Shown: positions 12,985 through 25,084, numbered from the stretch's first letter. The stretch is 64,000 nt of DNA from Omphiscola glabra (GCA_964017045.1 OZ024806.1:4546488-4610487); one strand, 5' to 3'. The notes: generated by a model from the sequence alone, not told the origin. Made by a program: numbers and translations.

Positions 12985-13255
12985 ATGCGCGGTATAGAAA
13001 CAGCAGATGACAGCATACAGCAGATGAGTGCATACAGCAGATGATTGCATACAGCAGATGATTGAATACAACAGATGAGTGGGGGGTGTTCCTAAGCACT
13101 GTTGTTTAATGTTCTATGTTTAAAAGAAGGTCTTGTCCCTCATCATTTTCACCATTTGGTAAATATAGAATAGATAACTGAATCTAAAGATATGCAATCA
13201 TCTGCTGTATGCACTCATCTGTTGTATTCAATCATCTGCTGTATGCAATCATCTG
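12985..13255. repeat. Inverted repeat of CATACAGCAGATGATTG units
   Basis: About 75 bp of 17-bp units (CATACAGCAGATGATTG) at 12990-13080 are followed by about 110 bp of spacer and then by the reverse complement (ATCATCTGCTGTATGCA) at 13195-13255. The arms can pair into one long hairpin. Confidence 0.85.
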
Positions 13256-13302
13256 TTGTCATATTCAGTAAATAATCCCAGATTTTTCATTTAAATTAGT
13301 AG

Positions 13303-13516
13303 TTAGAGTTGACATTTTGACTTAGAGATTTGTTTATATTAGTAGATAGAGTTGACATTTTGACTTAGAGATTTGTTTATATTAGTAGATAGAGTTGACA
13401 TTTTGACTTAGAGATTTGTTTATATTAGTAGATAGATTTGACATTTTGACTTAGAGATTTGTTTATATTAGTAGATAGATTTGACATTTTGACTTAGAGA
13501 TTTGTTTATATTAGTA
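13303..13516. repeat. 43-bp minisatellite, 5 copies
   Basis: The unit contains GTTGACATTTTGACTTAGAG, and copies start at 43-bp steps from about 13308. Confidence 0.92.
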
Positions 13517-13639
13517 TCGTGTCACCCATTAAAATAAAATAACACAAATAAAATGATACAAGGAACTAGTACAAATATGAAGTCATTGTTCTCCAATCAA
13601 TATATTTAATATAATATCCACTCCAAGGAAAACCAAATC

Positions 13640-13815
13640 CTATTCAAATAATTAACTAATTATAAGAGTTTTGGACTGCGAAAAAGATTTCAAGTAGATT
13701 AGTGAGACAAAAACAATTTGTGTCAATAAAACAATATAGGTTCAGCTTTAATCATGATTATACAGAATACAAATGGAAGCGTTTTGGTAAATACTTCTTT
13801 AGTACAACAATAAAC
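13640..13815 (+). mobile_element. Penelope-like element terminal fragment, diverged
   Basis: The stretch from CTAATTATAAGAGTTTTGGA through AACAATTTGTGTC to GTACAAC aligns with the left arm of the Penelope-like element at 44835-44985. The hammerhead-like core on the - strand (13781-13802) is degenerate, with CTAAAGA for CTGANGA and AAAA for GAAA. Confidence 0.6.
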
Positions 13816-13932
13816 GTTCCAAAAAGATTAATTTGAAATTTTGATATATATATATATATATATATTATGTATGGATGTGTACTACCTAAAAAGGACAGAA
13901 CATTAAAGAAAAAGAATGGCCACAAGTCTCTA

Positions 13933-15015
13933 ACGAAAACAAAGTTCAGAAGAACGGAAAGAAAGTTGAGTAGAACGGAAAGAAAGTTGAGTAGAACGGA
14001 AAGAAAGTTGAGTAGAACGGAAAGAAAGTTGAGAAGAACGGAAAGAAAGTTGCGTAGAACAGAAAGAAAGTTGAGTAGAACGGAAAGAAAGTTGAGTAGA
14101 ACGGAAAGAAAGTTGAGAAGAACGGAAAGAAAGTTGAGAAGAACGGAAAGAAAGTTGAGTAGAACGGAAAGAAAGTTGAGAAGAACGGAAAGAAAGTTGA
14201 GTAGAACGGAAACAAAGTTGAGTAGAACGGAAAGAAAGTTGAGTAGAACGGAAAGAAAGTTGAGAAGAACGGAAAGAAAGTTGAGAAGAACGGAAAGAAA
14301 GTTGAGTAGAACGGAAAGAAAGTTGAGAAGAACGGAAAGAAAGTTGAGTAGAACGGAAAGAAAGTTGAGTAGAACGGAAAGAAAGTTGAGAAGAACGGAA
14401 AGAAAGTTGAGAAGAACGGAAAGAAAGTTGCGTAGAACGGAAAGAAAGTTGAGAAGAACGGAAAGAAAGTTGAGTAGAACGGAAAGAAAGTTGAGTAGAA
14501 CGGAAAGAAAGTTGAGTAGAACGGAAAGAAAGTTGAGTAGAACGGAAAGAAAGTTGAGTAGAACGGAAAGAAAGTTGAGTAGAACGGAAAGAAAGTTGAG
14601 AAGAACGGAAAGAAAGTTGAGTAGAACGGAAAGAAAGTTGAGAAGAACGGAAAGAAAGTTAAGTAGAACGGAAAGAAAGTTGAGTAGAACGGAAAGAAAG
14701 TTGAGTAGAACGGAAAGAAAGTTGAGAAGAACGGAAAGAAAGTTGAGAAGAACGGAAAGAAAGTTGAGTAGAACGGAAAGAAAGTTGAGAAGAACGGAAA
14801 GAAAGTTGAGTAGAACGGAAAGAAAGTTGAGTAGAACGGAAAGAAAGTTGAGTAGAACGGAAAGAAAGTTGAGTAGAACGGAAAGAAAGTTGAGTAGAAC
14901 GGAAAGAAAGTTGAGAAGAACGGAAAGAATGTTGAGAAGAACGGAAAGAAAGTTGAGTAGAACGGAAAGAAAGTTGAGAAGAACGGAAAGAAAGTTCAGA
15001 AGAACGGAAAGAAAT
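13933..15015. repeat. 21-bp minisatellite, about 51 copies
   Basis: The unit is AGTAGAACGGAAAGAAAGTT plus G. One base pair of difference splits units into two kinds (GAGTAG or GAGAAG). Read in frame on the + strand it gives SRTERKL or RRTERKL for 391 codons, but only because a 21-bp unit has no stop in that frame. No start context, intron or homologous domain supports a gene. The upper-level order of the two kinds repeats in blocks. Confidence 0.95.
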
Positions 15016-15564
15016 TGGTTTGAAATAGTATCTCTCTCTTAATTAAATATTGTCAGCTTCACTAATGTTCAGAAATGAGAAAAAAAATAGGAACTATTTC
15101 CTTGTATTTATAGTTAAAATTTGACTTTTGTGCCATATTTTAATGAACTTAAATACATACACTTAACTTTCAGATAATACAATTTTGATTTGATAAATTT
15201 AACACAATGACCTTGTAGGAAATGTACCCTTTATATTGTTTTGATTATATATGATGCTGACTTATTATAGCAGCATATTTTGTTTTATAATTAAAATAAA
15301 ATAATAATTCTAACTAAATATTTTAAACATTATTATTTACAACAAAAAAAAAATTAAAATAATTCATCTTAAAATTCCAAATGATCGAATTTTGTGTTAC
15401 TAACTATGGGAGATAAATCTGATATTTACAAGAACAACGAAAAACAAGAAATAAAGACAGAATTACCTCTCTTGTGTAAAAAAAAGAAAAAGTGCAGAAG
15501 GGAAGTGTTTCAGCGGTGTCCACTTCGTAAAGTTAACGACTGTCGTTTAACATTTGACGTAATA

Positions 15565-16345
15565 TGAAGCATCTGTAATAGTCTGTAACATCTGTAATAG
15601 TCTGTGACATATGTAATAGTCTGTGACATATGTAATAGTCTGTGACATCTGTAATATTCTGTGACATCTGTAATAGTCTGTAACATCTGTAATAGTCTGT
15701 AACATCTGTAATAGTCTGTAACATCTGTAATCGTCTGTAACATCTGTAATAGTCTGTAACATCTGTAATAGTCTGTAACATCTGTAATCGTCTGTAACAT
15801 CTGTAATAGTCTGTAACATATGTAATAGTCTGTGACATCTGTAACAGTCTGTGACATCTGTAATAGTCTGTAACAATTGTAATAGTCTGTAACATCTGTA
15901 GTAGTCTATAACATATGTAATAGTCTGTAACATCTGTAATAGTCTGTGAGATCTGTAATAGTCTGTAACATCTGTAATAGTCTGTGACATCTGTAATAGT
16001 CTGTGATATCTGTAATAGTCTGTGACATCTGTAATAGTCTGTAACATCTGTAATAGTCTGTGACATCTAAAATAGTCTGTAACATCTATAATAGTCTGTG
16101 AGATCTGTAATAGTAGGTAACATCTGTAATAGTCTGTGACATCTGTAATAGTCTGTAACATCTGTAATAGTCTGTGACATCTGTAGAAGTCTGTGACATC
16201 TGTAAAAGTCTGTGACATATGTAATAGTCTGTAACATCTGTAATAGTCTGTGACATCTGCAATAGTCTGTGACATATGAAATAGTCTGTAACATATGTAA
16301 TAGTCTGTAAGATCTGTAATAGTCTGTAAGAATTGTCAAAGTTTG
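15565..16345. repeat. 19-bp minisatellite, about 40 copies
   Basis: The unit is ATCTGTAATAGTCTGTAAC, alternating TAAC and TGAC. It is open in all - strand frames, which gives spurious proteins rich in DVTDYYRC. Confidence 0.95.
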
Positions 16346-16574
16346 TAAAAGAATATTTTAAGTTTACAAAAAAAAAAGAACGGAAGGTTTGGTTTGGGGG
16401 GGGGGGGAGTGGAGGAATTAAAATATATGATTGTGATTTTTCTTGAATTAAATGTGTATTATCATAATCAGGAGTATTTCGGCCTTGTTTCACATATGTA
16501 TGCACAGTACAATAAACTAACAGAGTAAAATACGCTCGCGCGTCATCGCACTTATGATTTAAATAAATATTTAT

Positions 16575-16645
16575 ATACAGTCATTGATATACAGTCATTG
16601 ATATACAGTCATTGATATATTGTCATTGATACAAAGTCATTCGCG
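16575..16645. repeat. 15-bp repeat, about 5 copies
   Basis: ATACAGTCATTGAT is repeated in tandem. Confidence 0.8.
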
Positions 16646-16720
16646 TTTTCAGATGTTTAATAATCATTTTTTTTTTAAATTCTTCTTTTTTTTCTTTTTG
16701 CTTATTCGATTCAGCTAATT

Positions 16721-19062
16721 CATGTTTAAAGCAATTGTGGACATTTGGAAAATAAAATATCCTGCAGTGGTGGTTGACTTCTATTCCAAAGCTCAAATAA
16801 CGCGCCAGAAACCCAGGAAATGTTACAAGTTCGGTAAAGCAAACTGGGACAAGATCAAGCTTGATCTCGCTGCCACTGAACAGGCCATCCTGAAAAAATA
16901 CAACGAGGAAGAGGATGTAGAAACACTATGATCGACCTTCAAATATGCCTTATTCAAAAGCTTAGATCAAAATGTCCCATCAGCAACATTAAAAAATCCA
17001 TGTAATCTACCATGGCTGAACACACGGCTCAAAAAGCTGCTGAAAAGAAAGAAAAGACTTTTGAGGAAAGCCCAAACTACCAACAACTGGACCCTATACC
17101 GCCAGTTCCAGAAACACTGTCGTAGGGAACTAAGAAGAGGCGAGTGGCAGCACATAAATGGAGTCATTCAAGAAGGCCTTGAAAACAACAACACAAAACC
17201 ATTCTGGCGCTACATAAAATCCAAGAAGCAAGACAACATTGGCGTAGCCCCCCCCCCCTACTAGAATACGGGCAACTTGTAAGCGATAGCCAATGCAAAG
17301 CTGAAATTCTCCTAAGGCAGTTTCAATCTGTCTTCACCAAAATTACCACAACAGTACTACCATCCCTAATACCTTCACCTGGTACAATTGACCCCCTCAA
17401 CATAACTGAACAAGGAGTAGCCAAACTTCTCAAAAACCTGAAGCCCAATAAAGCACCCGGACCTGACTGTATCCCAAACATTGTCCTAAAGACCCTGGCT
17501 GACAACATCGCCCCAACCATCACCCGCATTTTCCAAAAGTCGCTTGACTCCGGCAAACTCCCACTGGACTGGCTTGATGCAAATATCACTAGTGCCTACA
17601 AGAAAGGTGACCGTCATAACCCAGCAAACTACCGCCCAATATCCCTGACCTCCGTTCCATGCAAGATTCTGGAACACATCATCTGTAGTCACATCATGAA
17701 CCACCTTGAACACTACAACATTTTGACCACTCTAAACCACGGTTTCCGATCTGGATACTCCACAGAAACTCAATAAATCATCACCACCAATGACCTCCTT
17801 GCCTTTTATGACAAAGGTAACCAGATCGACATGGCAATTCTCGACTTCTCCAAGGCCTTCGACACTGTTCCACACAGCCTTCTTCTACACAAACTCCACC
17901 ACTACGGCATTACCGGCAACCTTCACTCCTGGCTCTCAACATTTCTAACAAAACGGACCATGCAAGTAGTGGTAGATGGCGTCCGATAAGGAAAAGCCAC
18001 CGTAGACTCAGGAGTTCCTCAAGGCACAGTACTGGGCCCCCTTCTCTTTCTCTGTCACATAAACGACCTCCCTGATACAGTAAAATCTCAAGTGAGGCTG
18101 TTTGCAGATGACTGTCTTGTCTACAGAGAGATAATTGACTACGATGACCACAACCAACTTCAAGCAGATTTGGAGTGCCTTATGAATTGGGCAGACAAAT
18201 GGGGCATGAAATTTAATGAAACCAAATGCTACATAATGAGCATCTCAAAAAAAAAACATCAAGCTATATGTACACCCTAAATAGGACAATCCTTCAACAA
18301 GTAACAAACAATCCATAACTTGGAATTCTCCTATCAAATAACCTGAAATGGTCATCCCACATAAACAACATTTCAAAAAAAGCAAACTCCACACTAGGTT
18401 TTATTAGAAGAAATCTGCGCTACTGCCCAAAATCCTGCAAACGAAATGCCTATCTTGCACTCGTTCGTCCGATACTAGAATAAGGTGCAATCATCTGGGA
18501 CCCATACCTAAAGCAAGACGTGGACAAATTGGAGCGAATCCAACGTAACGCAATGCGCTTCATAGCACGTGACTATAAAACCACCACCCCTGGCTACGTC
18601 ACTGGCCTTTTAAACAGATTTGACATCCCCACTCTCAAGGACAGACGAGAAAAGATCCGCCTAACATTCTTATATAAAGTGGTCATGGGGCTAATGCCGG
18701 CCATCCCAGCAAACAATTATCTTACCCCACAGAAGCCAGGCCGATTAATTAGAGCCAAACAGTCACTTAACACTGACTTAACATCTGACAACCCCATGAG
18801 AAATTACACCCGTAACAATAACAAATGCTTCACTGTGCCTCGGAGTAACACAGTGCAACATAAGCAGTCATTCTTTCCACGCACCATAATTGCTTGGAAC
18901 AACCTGGACAATACCGCCGTGAACTCAACAACGATCGAAAGCTTCAAGGCCGCCCTGGCATCTGCTAGGAGCCGTTAGATTGGCAACATCGCTTCCCCAA
19001 CTGTTGCACATATGCCAGTTTATGGATGCAGCAACGTACCGAACCAGAACCAGAACCAGAAT
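16721..19062 (+). mobile_element. Jockey/CR1-like LINE, 5'-truncated, many stops
   Basis: The element begins in the linker between endonuclease and RT (CNLPWLNTRLKKLLKRKKR). The RT carries NKAPGPDCIPN, NPANYRPISLTS, LDFSKAFDTVPH, SGVPQGTVLGPLLF and an intact RLFADDC near 18097. The C-terminus has LRYCPKSCKRNAYLALVRP, CFTVPRSNT and AWNNLD. In-frame stops occur near 17263, 17777, 17988, 18280 and 18481 and the frame shifts in the first third. The 3' tail is an ACCAGA repeat near 19040-19062. It is a different subfamily from the LINE at 1-1864, since the residues between the shared motifs differ widely. Confidence 0.88.
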
Positions 19063-19534
19063 TGAAAATGAGGTCAATGCAGAGACAGATGAAGCGTGGT
19101 GAATGTAATTCCTTAGGTAAAATAATTTGTTTAAGGGACATAACCAGGGTTAGACTTAGACTTGCTCATGTCCTCTTCCATTTTAAATAGAACCAACTGG
19201 TCAAGGAGAAATGTAGAGCGTATTAAAAAATATGGAACTATATTGTCTTGTAGCTTCTAGTCCCATGATGCTAAGTGCAGACAACTTTTCTTGACACTTA
19301 GCTGATCTCAGTTTATTTTTTATTCCCTTCCTGTGAAAATGATTTTTCTCCTGGACTATTTGTTACCATTAAACACAAGAACAGTCGAAATATTGCTGCC
19401 ACATCTGTGTCAACAAACTAAATCTGTTTATGTAAATAAGATTTCTTTCAAACAATTGTGTTGAAAATGTTCTTTATCGGTAATAATTCTGCTTTACATA
19501 GTTATAGAAGTTCCTATGTTACATAGTTATGGGA

Positions 19535-19862
19535 GTGGTGTAACAACAAAGAGATGTAAAAACATAGAGATGTAACAACATGGAGATGTAACAACAAGGA
19601 AGATGTAACAACAAAGAGATGTAACAACAAAGAGATGTAATAACAAAAGATGTAACAACACAAGATGTAACAACAAAAGATGTAACAACAAAAGATGTAA
19701 CAACAAAAGATGTAACAACAAAAGATGTAACAACAAAAGATGTAATAACAAAGAGATGTAACAACAAAGAGATGTAGCAACAAAGAGATGTAACAACAAA
19801 AGATGTAGCAACAAAGAGATGTAACAACAAAAGATGTAACTACAAAAGATGTAACAACAAAG
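19535..19862. repeat. 13-15-bp minisatellite
   Basis: Units are GATGTAACAACAAA with an optional GA step, about 23 copies. Confidence 0.92.
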
Positions 19863-19873
19863 AGAACACAGCT

Positions 19874-20018
19874 GGCTATTCAATGATGGTTGCATGTTAG
19901 AACATTCCTGGCTATTCAATGATGGTTGCATGTTAGAACATTCCTGGCTATTCAATGATGGTTGCATGTTAGAACATTCCTGGCTATTCAATGATGGTTG
20001 CATGTTAGAACATTGCAA
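19874..20018. repeat. 36-bp minisatellite, 4 copies
   Basis: The unit contains GCTATTCAATGATGGTTGCA. It directly follows the previous array. Confidence 0.92.
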
Positions 20019-20164
20019 ACGACCATAATCATGTGAATATTTTATATAGCTGCAAATGGCATTCGATTCCATTGACTGTAGTATCAGGAATAATATTGTG
20101 TGAAATTATAATACAAAACTGTAATAGTTTAAGTCAAATGAAGCTGTGTTTTTCTGAAGTAAAT

Positions 20165-20385
20165 AAAAGAAATTATAGGGTCAAGTTATGTTGAAACTTA
20201 AACTATAAGGACAGGACAATAAAAGAAATTATAAGGTCAAGTTATGTTGAAGCTTAAACTATAAGGACAGGACAATAAGTAAAGAAGAACGATTTTACGT
20301 AGAGACTTTCTCAGCAGACAGGACAAAACAGGAAACCATAAGACATAGAAAACAGTTTTAAAAATCTTAAGGGTTCACCACGAGT
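20165..20385 (-). mobile_element. Penelope-like terminal fragment, second family
   Basis: GTTATGTTGAAGCTTAAACT and the following bases, then the GAAAACAGTTTTAAAAA segment, align in order with 50913-51050. A 56-bp piece is duplicated in tandem (20178 and 20236). The hammerhead-like core on the - strand (about 20293-20314) is degraded. Confidence 0.5.
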
Positions 20386-20404
20386 TCTATGTTATTCTAC
20401 GTTA

Positions 20405-20710
20405 TTACTTTGTCCTGTCTTTCTACTTCAAGCTTCCACATACCTTGTTCCACTATTTCATTCACACCTTTGTCCTGTCTTTCTACTTCAAACTTCCACA
20501 TACCTTGTTCCACTATTTCATTCACACCTTTGTCCTGTCTTTCTACTTCAAGCTTCCACATACATTGTTCCACTATTTCATTCACACCTTTGTCCTGTCT
20601 TTCTACTTCAAGCTTCCACATACATTGTTCCACTATTTCATTCACACCTTTGTCCTGTCTTTCTACTTCAAGTTTCCACATACCCTGTTCCACTATTTCA
20701 TTCACACCGC
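20405..20710. repeat. 60-bp minisatellite, 5 copies
   Basis: The unit is exactly 60 bp and contains TTTGTCCTGTCTTTCTACTT, with few differences between copies. It is open in several frames and not a gene. Confidence 0.95.
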
Positions 20711-21371
20711 TTGATCGCGATTCTTCATTTATTACTCTTAAGTGAATAAACAAGCTAATTTAAAAGGTATGCGGTTATGTATCCTATAGTTACTTCAACC
20801 AATCACAGATGTCGTATTTGCACAAACAGGTTTTGTTACCAAGACTAAAATAAAATACGGATTTTCATTGGTTAAGAATTTATTATATATTTTTGTTTAA
20901 CTTAAAACTGTTTCTAATTGGTTTATAAAAATAAATTTTCTTATTGAAGAACTTCCAGTCCTAAGACGACTGTATAACATGATTGGGCACTAGCAGGGTA
21001 TTAAATTAAGATACACTTTAAAAACCTCCAAAATTAGCTAGTAATCGTATAGGTAAATTTCAAGTCATGGTCGATAAAATATATATTTTAACATAGTTCT
21101 AAGCCGAATAAAATTAAAAAATGCACTATTATATAATCAAAAATGTATTTAAAAAATAAATTTGTTTTAACCCGGGTAGACAGGCATCAAAGAAAAGACG
21201 CGTTTACCTCAGAAAAACTCCAGCGACTTATCTGTCCCTTTGTTAGAACAAATTAAGCAAACTAAATTCAACAATTCTCTTGTCTAATACTCTTCCTAAA
21301 TACCACACATGCATCTAAGTGTGGTTTTTTTTTCAATCCTGGTTTTTGAGATGCAAAAACACAAACCTTCA

Positions 21372-21765
21372 TCAAGTACTGCTCTCAAAATGTACACATC
21401 TTTTATACCAATATTCACAGTCCTGCTCTCAAAATGTACACATCTTCTATACCAATATTCACAGTCCTGCTCTCAAAATGTACACATCTTTTATACCAAT
21501 ATTCACAGTCCTGCTCTCAAAATGTACACATCTTTTATACAAGACTCACATTCCTGCTCTCAAAATGTAAACATCTTCTATACCAATATTTACAGTCCTG
21601 CTCTCAAAATGTAAACATCTTCTATACCAATATTTACAGTCCAGCTCTTAAAATGTACACATCTTTCATACCAAGATTCACAATCCTGCTCTCAAAATGT
21701 ATACATCTTTTATACCAATATTCACAGTCCTGCTCTCAAAATGTACACCTCTTTTATACCAAAGT
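21372..21765. repeat. 44-bp minisatellite, 9 copies
   Basis: The unit contains TCAAAATGTACACATCTTTT and CAGTCCTGCTC. Confidence 0.94.
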
Positions 21766-21934
21766 TTGAAAGTGTTTAAATACTCCCTCAGAGGCAGTCA
21801 TGAGTGACTGAGTCCAATTCATGTTTGGGGAAGCATTCAAAGGGCCAATTCATTCCGTTCACTCACATACAACAAACGTTACCACCCAAGACAGTGAACA
21901 ATAACAAGTAATCAGACTGTGACAGGGCGTGGGT

Positions 21935-22512
21935 AGAGACATAGTAGGGGTGGGGTGCAGACATAGTAGGGGTGGGGTGCAGACATAGTAAGGGTGGGGT
22001 GCAGACATAGTAGGGGTGGGGTGCAGACATAGTAGGGGTGGGGTGCAGACATAGTAGGGGTGGGGTGCAGACATAGTAGGGGTGGGGTGCAGACATAGTA
22101 GGGGTGGGGTGCAGACATAGTAGGGGTGGGGTGCAGACATAGTAGGGGTGGGGTGCAGACATAGTAGGGGTGGGCTGCAGACATAGTAGGGGTGGGGTGC
22201 AGACATAGTAGGGGTGGGGTGCAGACATAGTAGGGGTGGGGTGCAGACATAGTAGGGGTGGGGTGCAGACATAGTAGGGGTGGGGTGCAGACATAGTAGG
22301 GGTGGGGTGCAGACATAGTAGGGGTGGGCTGCAGACATAGTAGGGATCGGGTGCAGACATAGTAGGGGTGGGGTACAGACATAGTAGGGGTGGTGAGCAG
22401 ACATAGTAGGGGTGGGGTGCAGACATAGTAGGGGTGGTGAGCAGACATAGTAGGGGTGGGGTACAGACATAGTAGGGGTGGTGAGCAGACATAGTAGGGA
22501 TGGGATGCAGAC
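21935..22512. repeat. 22-bp G-rich minisatellite, about 26 copies
   Basis: The unit is ACATAGTAGGGGTGGGGTGC plus AG, carrying two G4 runs on the + strand. The array is open in all three - strand frames (PTPTMSAPHPYYVC), which is only a consequence of the unit. Confidence 0.96.
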
Positions 22513-22634
22513 ATTTTTAAAGTGCTTAGGCGGGGCATAGGGCGGCAAATAAAAGTATAATGTTTTTTCTTTAATAAATCATTTTGGGCTATTTAAATTT
22601 TAATACATAAAATATTGGTCTGATCCAACTACCG

Positions 22635-22875
22635 ATGTGTGGCTTGGGCAGATGATGAACAGTGAGAGATTAGTGACCTACTGCTGTTTCACTTGGGCAG
22701 ATGATGTGGGGCTTGGGCAGATGATGTGTGGCTTGGGCAGATGATGTGTGGCTTGGGCAGATGATGTACAGTGAGAGATTAGTGACCTACTGATGTTTCA
22801 CTTGGGCAGATGAAGTGTGTCGAGATATTCGTGACCTATCGATGTGTGGCTTGGACAGATGAGTGTGTGGTGATA
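22635..22875. repeat. Irregular repeat of GTGGCTTGGGCAGATGAT
   Basis: An 18-bp core occurs in single and short tandem form between copies of CAGTGAGAGATTAGTGACCT. Confidence 0.8.
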
Positions 22876-23547
22876 GATGAGTGACCAACTGATGAAAAAA
22901 ATTATCCCAAGGTCAGTCAACCGAGATAAAAATTCGATTCTTCAATGTACACTTCCTGGAAGACTGTGTCCTGGAGGACTGTGTAGCTACCGGTGTTTGT
23001 CTGAAATGTTATCTGTAACGCGCCAGACGACTCAACGACATTTTAAAATCATGTTTACATTGAGGGCGAGGCTGGCGGTTAAGAAACTGTGTCTCCTCGA
23101 TTTAAATTTAACGAAAAAAAGTTGATCATCTGAGACAGTCTGATCACGCTTAACCCATGTAAGACATGTACACAGGTAAGCCATGTACATTTCAATCCTC
23201 CGATAAATTATGTGAATTTCATGAGGTTCAATGGACGCACCCCCCCCCCCCCTAATCGGGGGCTACGGTTCAGTGCAAACATCCCGGCTTTCACGCGTCC
23301 TTGCACACACCTCCAACTGGGGACGAAACAAAACCTAGCTGCCGCCATTGATTCTAATAACGTAGTGCAGGCCTCGCTATGAAACGCGGTGTGTACCTGG
23401 CAATAGTAGGAAGTGTTGAGTCTTTTCTTGGTGACGATTGAACGGGACCAACCTTCAGTGAAATATTTCATGTGTCAATTGTGAGATAATTTATAGCCAA
23501 AGAATTTGGCTATATTTAAGTGATTCGGTGTCGTGACGTGTTGTTAA

Positions 23548-24600
23548 ATGAAGAGCTTACATTGTTCGTGGATCGGTACTCGCTTCGGTTTGAAATCTTT
23601 CTTCGCCTGCTTTGTGTTAGCAACGGGAGCTATGTGGTACTATCTTATCAACCAGGCCACTTGTGAACACATAGAAATCAAATTACCGAAGCAGGACAGC
23701 ACAGCTATCATTGCTATCGTCACTAACAACACCGTTTGTAAACTGAATACCGTCCCAGCGACCGCAAAGTGTGACAGCGGCCAAGGCGCAGCGGATAAAC
23801 TGAGACTGGACAGGGATATTTTTGGTCAACTCTTTGCGTCGCCACCTTACGTACTCTCACAGCTCTATGGTCAGTCGGTGCCTCGTTTTAGCGTCAACCC
23901 AGGGGATATCCCCAACACTGCTCATTACGTTTGGTGCGGTCAAAAGTTGTTTCGATTCGAACATTACTTGGCCGTGTTGAGTATCGTGAAAGTCTTGAAA
24001 CCCATGAAGGTTGTCTTTCATTATAACGAACTTCCGACAGTCGAGAAATTATACCACACCTGGTTTCAAGAGATGAGACAGTCGCTGCCAAATTTGGTTT
24101 TAAGGAAAACGACTTCTAGTCTCAAATGTGACACGTCAGAGGGTCTTAATTTTGGACTTGAACAACTGGCTTCTAGTGTTGGCGGTGGGTTCTATTTTGG
24201 AGAAAGGTCAGTTCTGAGTTACATCCCCAGCTATTGGACGCACGAGAAATATTTGACCTACTTAGCGCCTGGAGCTAACTCTAATGAAGAACTGATTGTA
24301 TTTACAAAACACGGATTGTTTGAACCGAATGTCACCCTGGAACAGTTCAAATCAAAACTTCTCAATAAATCATACGAGTGCCTGACATTGGATAAATTTA
24401 ACCAGGTTATGACATCACAGGAACTCATTAACTCCAAAGCACCTGATGACATACTGTCCCCCTGTTTGGTGGCGCCAAAACAACTTTACCCAGAAAACAT
24501 CATCAACAACACAACACCATTTGGGGGCTTGGCCAGGAGTTTGTATTATGGCAAGACAGAAATATTGGTGGCCAAACCAAGCGGGGTAACATATTTGTAA
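23548..24600 (+). CDS. Gene C: single-exon Gly_transf_sug-like type II membrane protein
   Basis: A 350-codon frame opens with ATG at 23548 after GTGTTGTTAA and ends with TAA at 24598-24600. Residues about 17-35 (SFFACFVLATGAMWYYLI) form a membrane anchor after a short basic N-terminus, so the protein should be a type II Golgi or ER resident. From residue 120 it has IPNTAHYVWCG, FRFEHYLAVLSIVKVLKP and VVFHYNELP, the N-terminal part of the DXD sugar-transferase fold. Residues 200-221 (LNFGLEQLASSVGGGFYFGER) occupy the place where active members have a D-x-x-R-x-x-x-L-x-x-x-GG-x-Y-x-DxD arrangement, but DxD is replaced by GER. N-glycosylation sequons occur at NNT, NVT and NKS. ATTAAA near 24663 could be a poly(A) signal. 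A GT at 24588 after AKPSG would allow splicing to a further exon; none was found. Confidence 0.78.
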   Translation: MKSLHCSWIGTRFGLKSFFACFVLATGAMWYYLINQATCEHIEIKLPKQDSTAIIAIVTNNTVCKLNTVPATAKCDSGQGAADKLRLDRDIFGQLFASPPYVLSQLYGQSVPRFSVNPGDIPNTAHYVWCGQKLFRFEHYLAVLSIVKVLKPMKVVFHYNELPTVEKLYHTWFQEMRQSLPNLVLRKTTSSLKCDTSEGLNFGLEQLASSVGGGFYFGERSVLSYIPSYWTHEKYLTYLAPGANSNEELIVFTKHGLFEPNVTLEQFKSKLLNKSYECLTLDKFNQVMTSQELINSKAPDDILSPCLVAPKQLYPENIINNTTPFGGLARSLYYGKTEILVAKPSGVTYL

Positions 24601-24669
24601 TCCTTGTTGTTATTTAAAAAGAAAGAAAACCTTTACAATTACTGTCATGATTGTAATTTGACATTAAAA

Positions 24670-24765
24670 AATGTATAGAGAAAATACAATACATTACAGC
24701 ACAATGCAATACAACACATTACAAGACAGTATAATACATTACATTACAATACATTATAATTTAAT
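24670..24765. repeat. Degenerate ACAATACATT simple repeat
   Basis: Low-complexity AC/AT sequence just 3' of gene C, probably inside or just past its 3' untranslated region. Confidence 0.7.
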
Positions 24766-25084
24766 ACAAGCTTTGTTCATCAATTCACCAAACAATGTAT
24801 TGTATCAATACAAAACCTGTGACACCGACAAATCTTTACTTGTAAAGTTAAAGTTTTTAATTTTGAATCAACCTATTGACGTAATCAGCTTAAAAAAACT
24901 GTCCCCAACAAATTGTTCATGATTAGCCCAGAGTTCATTGTCCTGTCACACACTTAGAATACCTCAAAATGTCATGCCCTAAGGTGAAATATCCTTAATT
25001 GTCCAATGAGAAAAAAGAGGGTTTCCGAAAATAACATCTCCGAAAAGTTTAATTTAAAAAAAGAAAACGTTGCCAAAAAGTTAT

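Noticed and set aside
13867..15042. 391-codon basic frame of RTERKL repeats, a possible structural or DNA-binding protein
   Set aside because: The unit length of 21 is a multiple of three, so one frame stays open by default. The short non-repeat ends have no recognisable signal or domain.
15510..16505. Arrays as CRISPR-like repeats
   Set aside because: Repeats are contiguous without unique spacers, and the sequence is clearly eukaryotic. The same reasoning applies to all other arrays in the window.
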